Shown here: positions 26,575-34,354 of the stretch, in pieces
Position numbering within the stretch: position 1 is the stretch's first letter
Layout: each line of letters begins with the position of its first letter
NCBI GenBank assembly: GCA_022571985.1
Contig: JACZWU010000009.1
Location: 1 to 64,000, forward strand
Direction: 5' to 3'
From: Candidatus Zixiibacteriota bacterium
Lineage (GTDB): Bacteria; Zixibacteria; MSB-5A5; GN15; FEB-12
Length of the DNA: 64,000 nt
Program-made: the position numbers and the translations under genes
Notes under the pieces: generated by a model
Seen by the model: only the letters and a program-made list of their open reading frames with translations
What the model was told of the DNA's origin: nothing
Database searches by the model: none

Positions 26575-26614
26575 CGTGGGCGGCCGCCAAAGGCGTGTCC
26601 TCATCTGCCCCAAT
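26575..26614. repeat. GTGGGCGGC...CATCTGCCCC repeat
   Basis: GTGGGCGGCCGCCAAAGGCG is followed by TGTCCTCATCTGCCCCA. It is a copy of the family at 6027 and 56722. Confidence 0.65.
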
Positions 26615-26654
26615 CAAACCAGAGACGACAGCTGCTTTAATCAAAACTCATGAC

Positions 26655-26755
26655 CATAAAAAAGGAGCTCCACCCTCACAATGGAACTCCTCGATCCCCA
26701 TCTCTCAAATACGTTTCACCGCCAAAATTATCTGAGAGATATTTCAAACTTCACT
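26655..26755 (-). ncRNA. Candidate ~100-nt RNA with two stem-loops
   Basis: On the minus strand a sigma-54-like promoter (26764-26781) is followed by an 8-bp stem ATCTCTCA/TGAGAGAT (26733-26740 with 26700-26707, ~25-nt loop) and then an intrinsic terminator (26657-26691). There is no open frame of note. It could equally be the far 3' end of the lpdA transcript. I know of no named RNA family that matches. Confidence 0.35.
26657..26691 (-). terminator. Intrinsic terminator
   Basis: On the minus strand AGGAGTTCCA pairs with TGGAGCTCCT (one mismatch, 9-nt loop) and is followed by TTTTTT. It could end the candidate RNA and any read-through from lpdA. Confidence 0.75.
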
Positions 26756-26763
26756 GTTATTAT

Positions 26764-26781
26764 TAACAACTCTTGTGCCAA
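26764..26781 (-). promoter_or_regulatory. Sigma-54-like promoter, -24/-12
   Basis: The minus strand reads TTGGCACAAGAGTTGTTA: TGGCAC, five bases, TTGTT. The GG-to-GT distance is the canonical 10 bases; the -12 element has GT where GC is the rule, so the site is one base from consensus. Confidence 0.4.
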
Positions 26782-26999
26782 ACCGAGAAAACCCCGATTG
26801 AAATGCCCGCAAGCCATTCAAGGCCTTAACAATCAACAGTTTAGGTTTTGGGCAGAATCTTAGGAATCTTACGGACGCATTGCTTGCGCCATTCTTCCTA
26901 AACGAATTGACGGCCAGGCGCACTAACCTGTTTAATATTATGACGTTAAGCAGTCGCAGAGAATGCGATGCAGAATCTAAATTATCGCAGAACAGACGG

Positions 27000-28400
27000 C
27001 TATTTAGACTTCTTCTTAGCCAAATGGACGCATTCGCCATGAATATCATGGACAGCTTCCATTATTGCCTCAGAAATCACCGGATGGCCAAAAATCAGCG
27101 AGCCGAGCTGCTTAGCTGTCAGCCCTTGATTTACCGCCAGTGCCGCCACGTGAATAACCTCAGTAGCGTGCACGCCGCAGACATGAACCCCTAAAAGCTT
27201 GTCTGTCTTCTTGTCAGCAATAACCAGCACCTCACCGGCTATTTCATTTTCTGCATGAGCTTTACCAAGTGCCCGCAGAGGAAACTTACCGGTGACGACA
27301 TTATGTTTTTTAGAGGCCGCTTCTTCTGTGATGCCGACTGAGGCAACCTCGGGGTGGGTGAAAATAACAGACGGCACGCCGGCGTAATTTTTCTTATATT
27401 TGCCGTTTAAGGCATTTTCTACCGCCACCACTCCGTCATGAACAGCAGTATAAGCCAGCAGAATTTCACCGCGGACATCGCCAATGGCAAAAATATTTTT
27501 GACATTCGTCCGCATATCATCGCCGGTTGGTATCGAGCCGTTCTTGTTCATCTTGACTTTAATCTCTTCCAGCCCCAGATCTTCGGTATTAAAGGCCCGC
27601 CCGACAGCTACCAGCGCCTGATCTGCCTCGACAGATATGCCGCCGGATAACTTGGCGACTATTCCCTTAGCACTCGGGTTAATTGATTCGACCCTGGTGC
27701 CGGTATGAATATCTACTTTATGTTTCTTGAGTTCACGCGCCAGTATCTTGGAATTGTTGGCGTCTTCCATCGGCAGAATTCTGTCCATCATCTCGACTAT
27801 GGTAACTTTGACATCCAGAAGAGAGAGCATGCAAGCCCACTCACAGCCGATTACACCCGCCCCGATTATAAACATCGAACCGGGCAGATTTTCGAGTTCA
27901 AGCAAATGATCTGAGTTAAGAATACGGATTCCATCGACCGGAAAGGGCGGCAAATTGACCGCTCTGGAACCGGTCGCAATGATGATATTTTTGGCTTCGA
28001 TTTTTGTCTCTTCGTTATCTTCATCAATGACAACAACCTGATTTTTGCCGGCTATCTTGCCCCAGCCGTCAAAATGTTTGACTCCGTGAGATTTTAAAAG
28101 CTGCCCGATTCCCCCGACCATCGTGGATACTATCTTGTTTTTTCTGTCAAGCATAGCCGACCAGTCATAAACAGGCGGAGTTTCAAGATTAATCCCAAAA
28201 CTCTTAGCATTTTTCATCTTTTGGTACTGCTCAGCCGTTGCAATCAATGTTTTAGAAGGAATACAGCCACGATTTAAGCAAACGCCGCCGAGCTTGTCAT
28301 ACTCCACTACGGCTGTCCTGGCGCCTTTCATAGCTGCCTTTATTCCGGCCGTATAACCGCCGGGACCGCCGCCTATTATTACTATATCAAACTTTTCGAT
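27000..28400 (-). CDS. lpdA: Dihydrolipoamide dehydrogenase (E3)
   Basis: 466 aa if read from codon 28400-28398. FAD-binding GGGPGGYTA lies near residues 9-17, the redox disulfide in GGVCLNRGCIPSK (~residues 42-54), the NAD-binding glycine motif in IIGAGVIGCEWA and the C-terminal HPVISEAIMEAVHDIHGE with the active-site His-Glu pair. It reoxidises lipoyl groups of 2-oxoacid dehydrogenase or glycine cleavage complexes; no E1/E2 gene is nearby. No ATG, GTG or TTG precedes the FAD motif: AAGGAG sits 9 nt before an ATC codon that would start (M)EKFDIVIIGGG. The first ATG in frame (28331) would delete the FAD motif, so it cannot be the real start. It is not mercuric reductase: the C-terminal vicinal Cys pair is missing. 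Confidence 0.9.
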   Translation of the reverse strand: MEKFDIVIIGGGPGGYTAGIKAAMKGARTAVVEYDKLGGVCLNRGCIPSKTLIATAEQYQKMKNAKSFGINLETPPVYDWSAMLDRKNKIVSTMVGGIGQLLKSHGVKHFDGWGKIAGKNQVVVIDEDNEETKIEAKNIIIATGSRAVNLPPFPVDGIRILNSDHLLELENLPGSMFIIGAGVIGCEWACMLSLLDVKVTIVEMMDRILPMEDANNSKILARELKKHKVDIHTGTRVESINPSAKGIVAKLSGGISVEADQALVAVGRAFNTEDLGLEEIKVKMNKNGSIPTGDDMRTNVKNIFAIGDVRGEILLAYTAVHDGVVAVENALNGKYKKNYAGVPSVIFTHPEVASVGITEEAASKKHNVVTGKFPLRALGKAHAENEIAGEVLVIADKKTDKLLGVHVCGVHATEVIHVAALAVNQGLTAKQLGSLIFGHPVISEAIMEAVHDIHGECVHLAKKKSK

Positions 28401-28582
28401 TTTCTCAGACTCCTTATCTGTTTCAGTAACTCAATAACTTTGTAACTTTAAAACAATGACGCCCAATTTAATCTATTTGGAAGCTCTGGCAAGTAAGGAT
28501 AGGCAAAAACAACTGAATGAATTGGCTTCTTTAGCAAGAGCCCTTAGTTTAGGAATTTGTTCACAAAATCTGTCAAAAACAC

Positions 28583-28610
28583 TTGACAGCACTCAGAAAA
28601 TCAATATCTT
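28583..28610 (+). promoter_or_regulatory. Sigma-70-type promoter of the polyamine operon
   Basis: TTGACA at 28583-28588, a 16-bp spacer and TATCTT at 28605-28610. The predicted start near 28617 lies at the edge of the operator. Confidence 0.55.
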
Positions 28611-28618
28611 GGCAAGTC

Positions 28619-28651
28619 TTTATTAAACTAAAAGGTTTAGTTTATTAAACT
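28619..28651 (+). promoter_or_regulatory. Candidate operator of the HTH-cupin regulator
   Basis: TAAACTAAA (28624-28632) and TTTAGTTTA (28636-28644) form a perfect inverted repeat around AGG. TTTATTAAACT is also directly repeated at 28619 and 28641, 22 bp apart, that is two helix turns. The element lies between promoter and ribosome site (AGGAG, 28653), the right place for autorepression. Confidence 0.6.
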
Positions 28652-28665
28652 TAGGAGTAGGCAAA

Positions 28666-29217
28666 ATTTCCTTAATTGATATAAAAATCGGGGATAAAAT
28701 CAAGACTTTGAGACTGGCTTCAGACCTTACTCAGGAAGAGCTGGCTAACAGAGCCAGGCTTACCAAAGGCTTTATATCTCAGCTGGAAAACGAGCAAACC
28801 TCAATATCGCTCGACTCTCTGGCAGATATTCTGGACGCTTTGGGAATTTCGATACCTGCCTTTTTTACCGAAGAAAAAAGGCCCCAAGTGGTCTTCTCTC
28901 CCAAAGAGGCTATTCAGATTTCTGATACAGGCGCTGCAAATTTTGAACTGATGATTCCCGGCTCGACTAATAATCTGATGGACCCCATAATGGTCGGTCT
29001 TGAGCCTGGCGAAGAACTTGAAATAAGTACACCGCACCCGGGGGAGCAGTTTGGCTATGTTCTCAAGGGAACAGCGACCCTGACTATTGACAAAGATGAA
29101 TACAAAGTGCCCAGTAAACACTGTTTTTATTTTAAGTCTGACAAACCACACCAATTATCGAATAAAAGCGCAGCGAGAGTTGACCTGTTATGGGTAACCA
29201 CTCCGCCACAGATGTAA
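28666..29217 (+). CDS. XRE-type HTH regulator with C-terminal cupin domain (PuuR-like)
   Basis: 183 aa. The HTH (IGDKIKTLRLASDLTQEELA, then SQLENEQTSISLDSL) fills residues ~6-65; a cupin barrel follows (~105-180, with PGEQFGYVLKGTATL and KPHQLS). This domain pair is found in PuuR and relatives, which sense small metabolites. It leads the speD-decarboxylase-speE run and overlaps nothing but the leader of speD, so it probably adjusts polyamine synthesis. The HTH begins upstream of the first usual start codon (TTG 28708). AGGAG (28653-28657) is 8 nt before an ATT codon at 28666, the start I choose; ATT is rare but used by infC in E. coli. Starting at TTG would cut into helix 1. Confidence 0.75.
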   Translation: MSLIDIKIGDKIKTLRLASDLTQEELANRARLTKGFISQLENEQTSISLDSLADILDALGISIPAFFTEEKRPQVVFSPKEAIQISDTGAANFELMIPGSTNNLMDPIMVGLEPGEELEISTPHPGEQFGYVLKGTATLTIDKDEYKVPSKHCFYFKSDKPHQLSNKSAARVDLLWVTTPPQM

Positions 29218-29252
29218 GTTATGAAACTTTTAACGCCCAAAGGAGGTGCCAG

Positions 29253-29669
29253 ATGAAAATTCTCGGACGACACTTGATCGCTGAATTCGCTAACTGCGAC
29301 AACTGTAGACTGACAGATGTTGATTACTTAAAAGACTGCCTGGAAGAAGCAGTGCGAAAGTCCGGCGCCACCATAGTCCGCTCAGTATTTCATCGGTACA
29401 ATCCTCAGGGCGTCTCAGGCGTTGTAGTCATTGCCGAATCACATCTGTCTATTCATACCTGGCCTGAATATAATTATGCCGCCGTGGATTTCTTCACCTG
29501 TGGCGATACGGTCGACCCCTACAAAGCCTATGACCATATGAAAACAATGCTGGCCTCTGATGAGGCTCATGTCTATGAGCTGAAACGGGGAATTCCGTCT
29601 GAAACAGACGAAGTTCTGGCCCATAAACCGGCCCAAATTCAATTCGATAACGCAGTAACATCGCGCTAA
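29253..29669 (+). CDS. speD: S-adenosylmethionine decarboxylase proenzyme
   Basis: 138 aa, the prokaryotic small form. Self-cleavage should occur between E62 and S63 (VVIAESHLSIHTWPE), making the pyruvoyl cofactor from S63; H68 and C83 (FFTCG) are the processing and catalytic residues, at the same positions as in the Thermotoga enzyme. It makes the aminopropyl donor for spermidine. I start at ATG 29253 because AGGAGG lies immediately upstream; longer frames from 29190 only overlap the regulator gene. It is followed by the decarboxylase after 18 nt. Confidence 0.95.
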   Translation: MKILGRHLIAEFANCDNCRLTDVDYLKDCLEEAVRKSGATIVRSVFHRYNPQGVSGVVVIAESHLSIHTWPEYNYAAVDFFTCGDTVDPYKAYDHMKTMLASDEAHVYELKRGIPSETDEVLAHKPAQIQFDNAVTSR

Positions 29670-29687
29670 GATTTCAGGAACATCCAG

Positions 29688-30854
29688 ATGCCATCTACCA
29701 ATGCTACTAAATTACTACAGGATATCATAACTACTCAGCACAATATTATTGTGCAGGGCCAAGAGGTTGACTTAAATCAGTTCAAGACACCTTTTTTGGC
29801 GCTGTCTGCTAAGCAGGCCGGACGAAATTATGACCGACTCAAAGCTGCGTTGCCCGGAGTGCGTATTCATTATGCCGTAAAACCAAACAACCACCCGGCG
29901 ATATTAAGAGAAATATATAATAGAGGCGGCAGTTTCGAAGTCTGCTCTTTAGGTGAAATGAAAAAAGTTCTAGCTATCGGTGTTAATCCCCCCGATTTGA
30001 TTCACACTCACCCGATTAAGTCTGTCGATGAATTTGACGGCGCCATCGCTGCCGGCATTAACACCTTCGTGATTGATAATTTTGAAGAAGCCAAGAAACT
30101 TCACCGCTATACCGACCGAAGATTAAAAATATTGATTCGCTATCGTATAAGTACCAGCACAAGCGCCGTGGTTAATCTTCAGTACAAATTCGGCTGCAGA
30201 ACCGAGGACGTGCTCCCTCTTGCTCAAAAAGTAAGCGAAGCCGGCCATGAATACTACGGCCTCAGCTTTCATATCGGTTCGCAATGCACCAATAGTGCCA
30301 ACTATATTATAGCGATAAGAACCGCACACCGGCTGATAAATAAACTGAACGCCAATGGATTTGACAGTCGGGTGCTGGATATAGGCGGCGGCTTTCCGGT
30401 TGCTTACGTTGAACCGGTACCGTCAATTGAAGAATTTTGCAAACCGATTACCGAGGCTCTCGACCAGCAGATTCGACCTGACATTAAAATCATCAGCGAA
30501 CCGGGAAGATATATTGCTGCTTCTGCCGCTACCCTCGTTTGCAGTATCATAGGTAAATCCTTTCGTGACGGCAAAATCTGGTACTATCTCGATGATGGCC
30601 TCTACTCTACTTTCTCCGGCCAGCTATATGACCAGTGCAAATATCCTGTCATAACCCAAAGACAAGGGCAGCCGCGATTGTCTGTGCTTTCCGGTCCTAC
30701 CTGTGATTCATTTGATGTAATGTACGACGGCCTGCTGATACCGGAGCACGAAGTTGGTGACAAGCTTATTTTTACAAAAACCGGCGCTTACTGTGAAGTT
30801 TCCGGCTCAAGCTTTAACTCACTAAAAAGACCCGACTACGTCGTCGTAGATTAG
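29688..30854 (+). CDS. Ornithine (or lysine/ornithine) decarboxylase, alanine-racemase-fold type
   Basis: 388 aa. PLP Lys is K65 (HYAVKPN); the PLP phosphate loop is DIGGGFP and the second active-site Cys is C339 (SGPTCDSFD), the pattern of eukaryote-like ornithine decarboxylase rather than diaminopimelate or arginine enzymes (which have a Glu after the Cys). HIGSQ carries the ring-stacking His. It should form putrescine, the acceptor for the spermidine synthase encoded next, 5 nt downstream. Lysine or bifunctional use cannot be ruled out. Cytosolic dimer by family knowledge. Confidence 0.9.
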   Translation: MPSTNATKLLQDIITTQHNIIVQGQEVDLNQFKTPFLALSAKQAGRNYDRLKAALPGVRIHYAVKPNNHPAILREIYNRGGSFEVCSLGEMKKVLAIGVNPPDLIHTHPIKSVDEFDGAIAAGINTFVIDNFEEAKKLHRYTDRRLKILIRYRISTSTSAVVNLQYKFGCRTEDVLPLAQKVSEAGHEYYGLSFHIGSQCTNSANYIIAIRTAHRLINKLNANGFDSRVLDIGGGFPVAYVEPVPSIEEFCKPITEALDQQIRPDIKIISEPGRYIAASAATLVCSIIGKSFRDGKIWYYLDDGLYSTFSGQLYDQCKYPVITQRQGQPRLSVLSGPTCDSFDVMYDGLLIPEHEVGDKLIFTKTGAYCEVSGSSFNSLKRPDYVVVD

Positions 30855-30859
30855 AGCTT

Positions 30860-31750
30860 ATGGAAAAGAAACTCGAAGACGTCTACATCGCCGAAGAAGG
30901 TATGAACGACCTCTGGAATGTCTGGTACAGCGAGCTGCACAATGGCAATTCAGGGCTGACGCTCAAAATTGAGCGTGTTTTAGAATCTCTGGTCTCTCCT
31001 TTTCAGAGAATCGAAGTCCTCCAGAATAAAGATTTTGGCAAAATGCTGGTGCTTTACGGCTCTCTGATGGTCGCTGATAATGATAAAAACGCTTATAACG
31101 AAATGCTGGCGCACGTACCGCTTTTTTCCCACCCCTCACCAAAAGAAGTCCTCATAATCGGCGGCGGCGATTGCGGCTGTCTTACTGAAGTTTTAACACA
31201 CCCCGAAGTCCAGCGCTGCACTATGTGCGAAATTGATGAAATGGTGGTGGAAGTCTCCAAAAAACACTTCCCCAAACTTACCAAAGGTCTTGCTGACAAA
31301 CGTGCAAATTTGAAGTTTCAAGACGGCAAGAAATTCGTCGAAGAATCAGATCAAAAGTTTGACATTGTTCTCTTAGACCTGTCCGACCCGATTGGTCCGG
31401 CAGCTGACCTCTTTCAAAAAACTTTCCACCAGACAGTCTTTGACAGACTCAACGACGACGGCATAATGGTCGCACAGACTGAATCACCATTCTTTAATCA
31501 GAACACAATAAAGTTGATGTACAATAATTTAAAAGATATTTTCCCTATAGTAAAAATGTACACCTGCTTTATGCCCATCTACCCCTCGACCTTGTGGTCA
31601 TTCGCTTTTTGCAGCAAAAAATATGACCCGATAAATGATTTTGATAAAGCCCGTTTAGCTAAATATTCCCACAAAACGCAGTATTATAATCAAGATATTC
31701 ATCTCGGTTCATTCCTACTGCCCCGGTTCGCCAAAGAACTGGTAGAATAA
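30860..31750 (+). CDS. speE: Spermidine synthase (aminopropyltransferase)
   Basis: 296 aa. The N-terminal beta-strand domain (residues ~15-80) precedes the methyltransferase-like core. The decarboxylated-AdoMet loop reads IGGGDCGCLTEVLTH (from ~100), where the usual GGGDGG is changed to GGGDCG; the catalytic Asp region reads LDLSDPIGPA (D173, D176). YNEMLAHVP is the conserved putrescine-side segment. With speD and the decarboxylase it completes spermidine synthesis. The start overlaps nothing and lies 5 nt after the decarboxylase stop. The Cys-for-Gly change could alter acceptor size preference, but fold and operon support the call. Confidence 0.92.
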   Translation: MEKKLEDVYIAEEGMNDLWNVWYSELHNGNSGLTLKIERVLESLVSPFQRIEVLQNKDFGKMLVLYGSLMVADNDKNAYNEMLAHVPLFSHPSPKEVLIIGGGDCGCLTEVLTHPEVQRCTMCEIDEMVVEVSKKHFPKLTKGLADKRANLKFQDGKKFVEESDQKFDIVLLDLSDPIGPAADLFQKTFHQTVFDRLNDDGIMVAQTESPFFNQNTIKLMYNNLKDIFPIVKMYTCFMPIYPSTLWSFAFCSKKYDPINDFDKARLAKYSHKTQYYNQDIHLGSFLLPRFAKELVE

Positions 31751-31768
31751 ACTGCTGCTAAAGTTTTG

Positions 31769-31823
31769 TCATTCCCGCGTTTTAATCCCGCGCGAGGTCG
31801 CGGGGCAGGCGGGAATCCATCTT
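31769..31823. repeat. Filled nested palindrome after speE
   Basis: CATTCCCGCG, inner module TTTTAATCCCGCGCGAGGTC-GCGGGGCA, then GGCGGGAATCCATCTTT. It is the filled version of the empty copy at 631-657. Confidence 0.8.
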
Positions 31824-31882
31824 TATTTTGAGAATACAGGACAACCCCAACCTTCGGCAAAACGAATCGAATAATTGGCAAT

Positions 31883-31911
31883 AAAAAAAGCCCGGCCAGA
31901 CGACCGGGCTT
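31883..31911 (-). terminator. Intrinsic terminator between convergent genes
   Basis: AAGCCCGG (31889-31896) and CCGGGCTT (31904-31911) pair perfectly; the A7 run at 31883-31889 gives a U tract on the minus strand, ending the outer-membrane protein gene. It may also stop speE transcripts. Confidence 0.85.
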
Positions 31912-31941
31912 CTTATCTAGAAAATAGACTGGAAGTATCTA

Positions 31942-33084
31942 TTATAGCATTTCATATACGGCGCTGATCTGGAAATTCATGTTCTGATTTCCACCAGAAA
32001 TGAAGTTAAAGCCTTCCAGGAACAACTGCGGGTCGGCATAGGTATCGACGTGGAAATTACCCCAGTGAAAACCAAAGCCGAGAAAGGTGTCATTCGCAGC
32101 ACTACTGGTCTTAAAGTCTATACCATTTTCCTGCTTAAACCTGTTCCAGAAAGATGTTGCACCAAAGCGAACATCCATCCAGCTGAATACTTCCGCATCA
32201 AGGCCAAGTTTGAAATAGAATATACTGGTAGTATTGAAATTGCTCTCTGCATTATTTGTCGCATCAAGCAGATCGATGTCTTCAAACTTCAGGCGGTTGA
32301 ATCTAATACCAAAATCAAGTACTGCTTCAACATTATTGCTCGGTGTATAGATTTGACCGATTCCAAGGTCGAATACAAAAGTAGAGAACTTATCTAGCGA
32401 AGTAGGAACACTGACTACATCAAATTGAATGCCGATCTTATGGAATTCAATTGACGCATGCGGTACATAAGTATAATTCGGTCCCTGATCCCAGAACATA
32501 CGACCTTCCAGTATGAAATCACTATAGCCATCTGGTGACGTCTCGGTTATGCCAGCACCAGTTTCATCAGTCCAGTCACCCAATCCGAAAGAAATTGCAA
32601 TATCCCAGCTGCCATCATCAGCAGTTAGGCCAGCATTGAGCAAATAGTACGAAAACGATTCATTGTAGCTTCCTACAAGTTCCTGGCCACTTTGAGTCAC
32701 AGAAAATCTCAGGCCAAAATTGGTAGAACTCATAGTGCGGCCATAAAACAAATGTATTCTGCGGTTATCAAGCAAGGCATTGTCGAATGGTACGAAAACT
32801 GCCGGAGACATTGGTCCCATATTATCAAAGTAAGTTGCCAGCACCCAAGACTTTTCGTCACCAAGTTTCCAGTGGACACCAAACTGAGTGACATCGCCTG
32901 AGCCTATTTCAGCAATGGCCAGGCCAGGATAATCGTTTATACGTGATGGAAACATCCAGATATTGGCGTCATCCACCAGAATCATATTATTGTTACCCAT
33001 TGTCAGCGTACGGGTATTGCTACCAAAAGCCGACATAGCTAGCATTAGACTTAAAATTAAAGTTATAAATATCAATTTCTTCAT
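31942..33084 (-). CDS. Outer-membrane beta-barrel protein
   Basis: 380 aa. A signal peptide (MKKLIFITLILSLMLAMSAFG) precedes a protein made of short amphipathic strands with alternating aromatic residues, a pattern of a 12-16-strand barrel; the last strand reads QNMNFQISAVYEML. No specific porin family is recognised, and the plain Trp/Tyr-rich strands with many Asp/Asn turns suggest a general channel. GAGAGG lies upstream of the ATG. A tiny upstream frame with a very strong ribosome site (33174-33200) may be a leader peptide. It has its own terminator and looks monocistronic. Confidence 0.75.
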   Translation of the reverse strand: MKKLIFITLILSLMLAMSAFGSNTRTLTMGNNNMILVDDANIWMFPSRINDYPGLAIAEIGSGDVTQFGVHWKLGDEKSWVLATYFDNMGPMSPAVFVPFDNALLDNRRIHLFYGRTMSSTNFGLRFSVTQSGQELVGSYNESFSYYLLNAGLTADDGSWDIAISFGLGDWTDETGAGITETSPDGYSDFILEGRMFWDQGPNYTYVPHASIEFHKIGIQFDVVSVPTSLDKFSTFVFDLGIGQIYTPSNNVEAVLDFGIRFNRLKFEDIDLLDATNNAESNFNTTSIFYFKLGLDAEVFSWMDVRFGATSFWNRFKQENGIDFKTSSAANDTFLGFGFHWGNFHVDTYADPQLFLEGFNFISGGNQNMNFQISAVYEML

Positions 33085-33462
33085 TTCTTTACTTTCCTCT
33101 CAAAAAGTTAGTTAACGGAAATACCGGCCTAATTCATATTTTGGCCAGCGACTGTGACGTAATCAATTTAAGATTAATCACAAGTAATGGTTTGGGTCAT
33201 AGGCAATCCTCCTTTTCACAGTACTATCGAACCTGTACTTCCTAAATCTATTGCTTCATTTGACTTTCTTACAAAACCTTACCACAGATGTAATACCAAA
33301 AAGCACAACAAAGCGCCTCCAAATCGCGCCAATATTAGCATTGGTCCGCTTGATTTACAACAAAAACATCGTTGTTTTTTTACTCTCTTGTCAACTTGAA
33401 AATCCCCTGAAATCCCTTCATAATTTACGCCAAATAACTGCTAAAGCATGATAACTGCCCTG
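33085..33462. other. Upstream region of the outer-membrane protein gene
   Basis: Apart from the 8-codon frame at 33174-33200 I see no gene, RNA fold or repeat in these 378 bases. The part 33215-33460 is AT-rich and featureless to me. Confidence 0.5.
33174..33200 (-). CDS. Possible 8-residue leader peptide (MTQTITCD)
   Basis: AAGGAGG (33208-33214) stands 7 nt before an ATG on the minus strand; the frame codes eight residues and stops at TAA, 89 nt before the outer-membrane protein start. The ribosome site is the best in this area, which is why I list it. No attenuator hairpin is evident. Confidence 0.3.
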   Translation of the reverse strand: MTQTITCD

Positions 33463-34266
33463 CTATCGCTTCTTACTATCCTCCCAAAGCTTGTTAAGCT
33501 CATCGGGGGAAAGATTATAGAGCTTTTTTTTCTGCTTGTCTACTTCCTTTTCCATTTTTTCGAACCTCACCTGAAACTTGTTAAGCGATTGCCTGAGAGC
33601 GAGTTCGGGGTTTATACCGGCTTTTCTGGCCAATGAAGCCACCGCAAAAAGCAGGTCTCCAATCTCTTCTGAGAGCCTTTCGGGAGAATTTTTGCCCAAT
33701 TCTGCCCGAACCTCAGAAATCTCTTCATCTATTTTTCCCAGCACATTTTCGGCTTTTTCCCAGTCAAAGCCCATTCCAGCAGCCTTTTCCCCTATCCTGA
33801 AAGCCCGGAGCAGGGCCGGCATTTCTTTGGGAAGCCCTGAAAGGCTCGATTTTTTAGTCTTTTCCTTGTCCCCTTTTTTAATTTGCTCCCACTGATTACG
33901 AACCTCGTGCGGCTCTAAGTCCTTCTCTTCCTTGAAAATATGCGGATGACGCCGGATCAGTTTTTCGACAATCATATTAATAGAATCATCAATTTCGAAA
34001 TGGCCGTTATCAGAGGCAATTTGAGCATGAAAAATTGCCTGACAGAGAAAATCTCCTAATTCTTCTTTAATTTGCTCAGTATCTTCAGATTCAATAGCCT
34101 CGGCCAGTTCATAGGTTTCTTCGATCAGATAGGGTAAAAGACTAAGATGAGTCTGCTGCCTGTCCCAGGAACAGCCTTTTTCTGAGCGCAAATAGGCCAT
34201 AGTCAGTTTCAGCCGCTCAAAGGGAGGTGTCTTGGGGTCGAGTATTTTTGCTTTCATATCTTTCAT
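33463..34266 (-). CDS. mazG: Nucleoside triphosphate pyrophosphohydrolase
   Basis: 267 aa, two MazG domains as in E. coli (263 aa). The N-terminal one carries the metal-binding EEtxE...EELGD pattern (IEETYELAEAIE, KEELGDFLCQ) and RRHPHIF; the C-terminal one repeats it as RLSEEIGDLLFAVASL. It hydrolyses (d)NTPs to monophosphates and pyrophosphate, cleaning abnormal nucleotides; in E. coli it also lowers ppGpp. It diverges from valS. Two in-frame Met codons lie near the start (34266, 34257) without a clear ribosome site. Confidence 0.92.
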   Translation of the reverse strand: MKDMKAKILDPKTPPFERLKLTMAYLRSEKGCSWDRQQTHLSLLPYLIEETYELAEAIESEDTEQIKEELGDFLCQAIFHAQIASDNGHFEIDDSINMIVEKLIRRHPHIFKEEKDLEPHEVRNQWEQIKKGDKEKTKKSSLSGLPKEMPALLRAFRIGEKAAGMGFDWEKAENVLGKIDEEISEVRAELGKNSPERLSEEIGDLLFAVASLARKAGINPELALRQSLNKFQVRFEKMEKEVDKQKKKLYNLSPDELNKLWEDSKKR

Positions 34267-34310
34267 AACTGTCGATAATATCTGTAATGTTTAACTAAAA
34301 TGCGAGCAGC

Positions 34311-34339
34311 TTGACAATAAAGAAGAGCATTCCTATACT
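34311..34339 (+). promoter_or_regulatory. Near-consensus promoter upstream of valS
   Basis: TTGACA (34311-34316), a 17-bp spacer and TATACT (34334-34339): the best sigma-70-type promoter seen in the window. Transcription should start near 34346. Confidence 0.8.
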
Positions 34340-34354
34340 TGGTTTCTTTAAAAG

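Larger units (their letters stand above)
28401..28665. other. Divergent control region between lpdA and the polyamine operon
   Basis: It holds the lpdA ribosome site (28410-28415, minus), the polyamine operon promoter and operator (below). A 56-codon frame at 28456-28626 lacks a ribosome site and overlaps the promoter, so I do not call it a gene. Confidence 0.6.

Noticed and set aside
26744-27049. 101-codon minus-strand frame overlapping the lpdA end
   Set aside because: It overlaps the conserved lpdA C-terminus in another frame, has no ribosome site and would contain the candidate sigma-54 promoter region.
27000-28400. lpdA as the missing mercuric reductase of the mer cluster
   Set aside because: It has the lipoamide dehydrogenase C-terminus with HGE and lacks both the C-terminal vicinal Cys pair and an HMA domain; it is also 30 kb away.
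28456-28626. 56-codon plus-strand frame between lpdA and the polyamine operon
   Set aside because: No ribosome site, it overlaps the promoter and operator, and the sequence resembles no protein I know.
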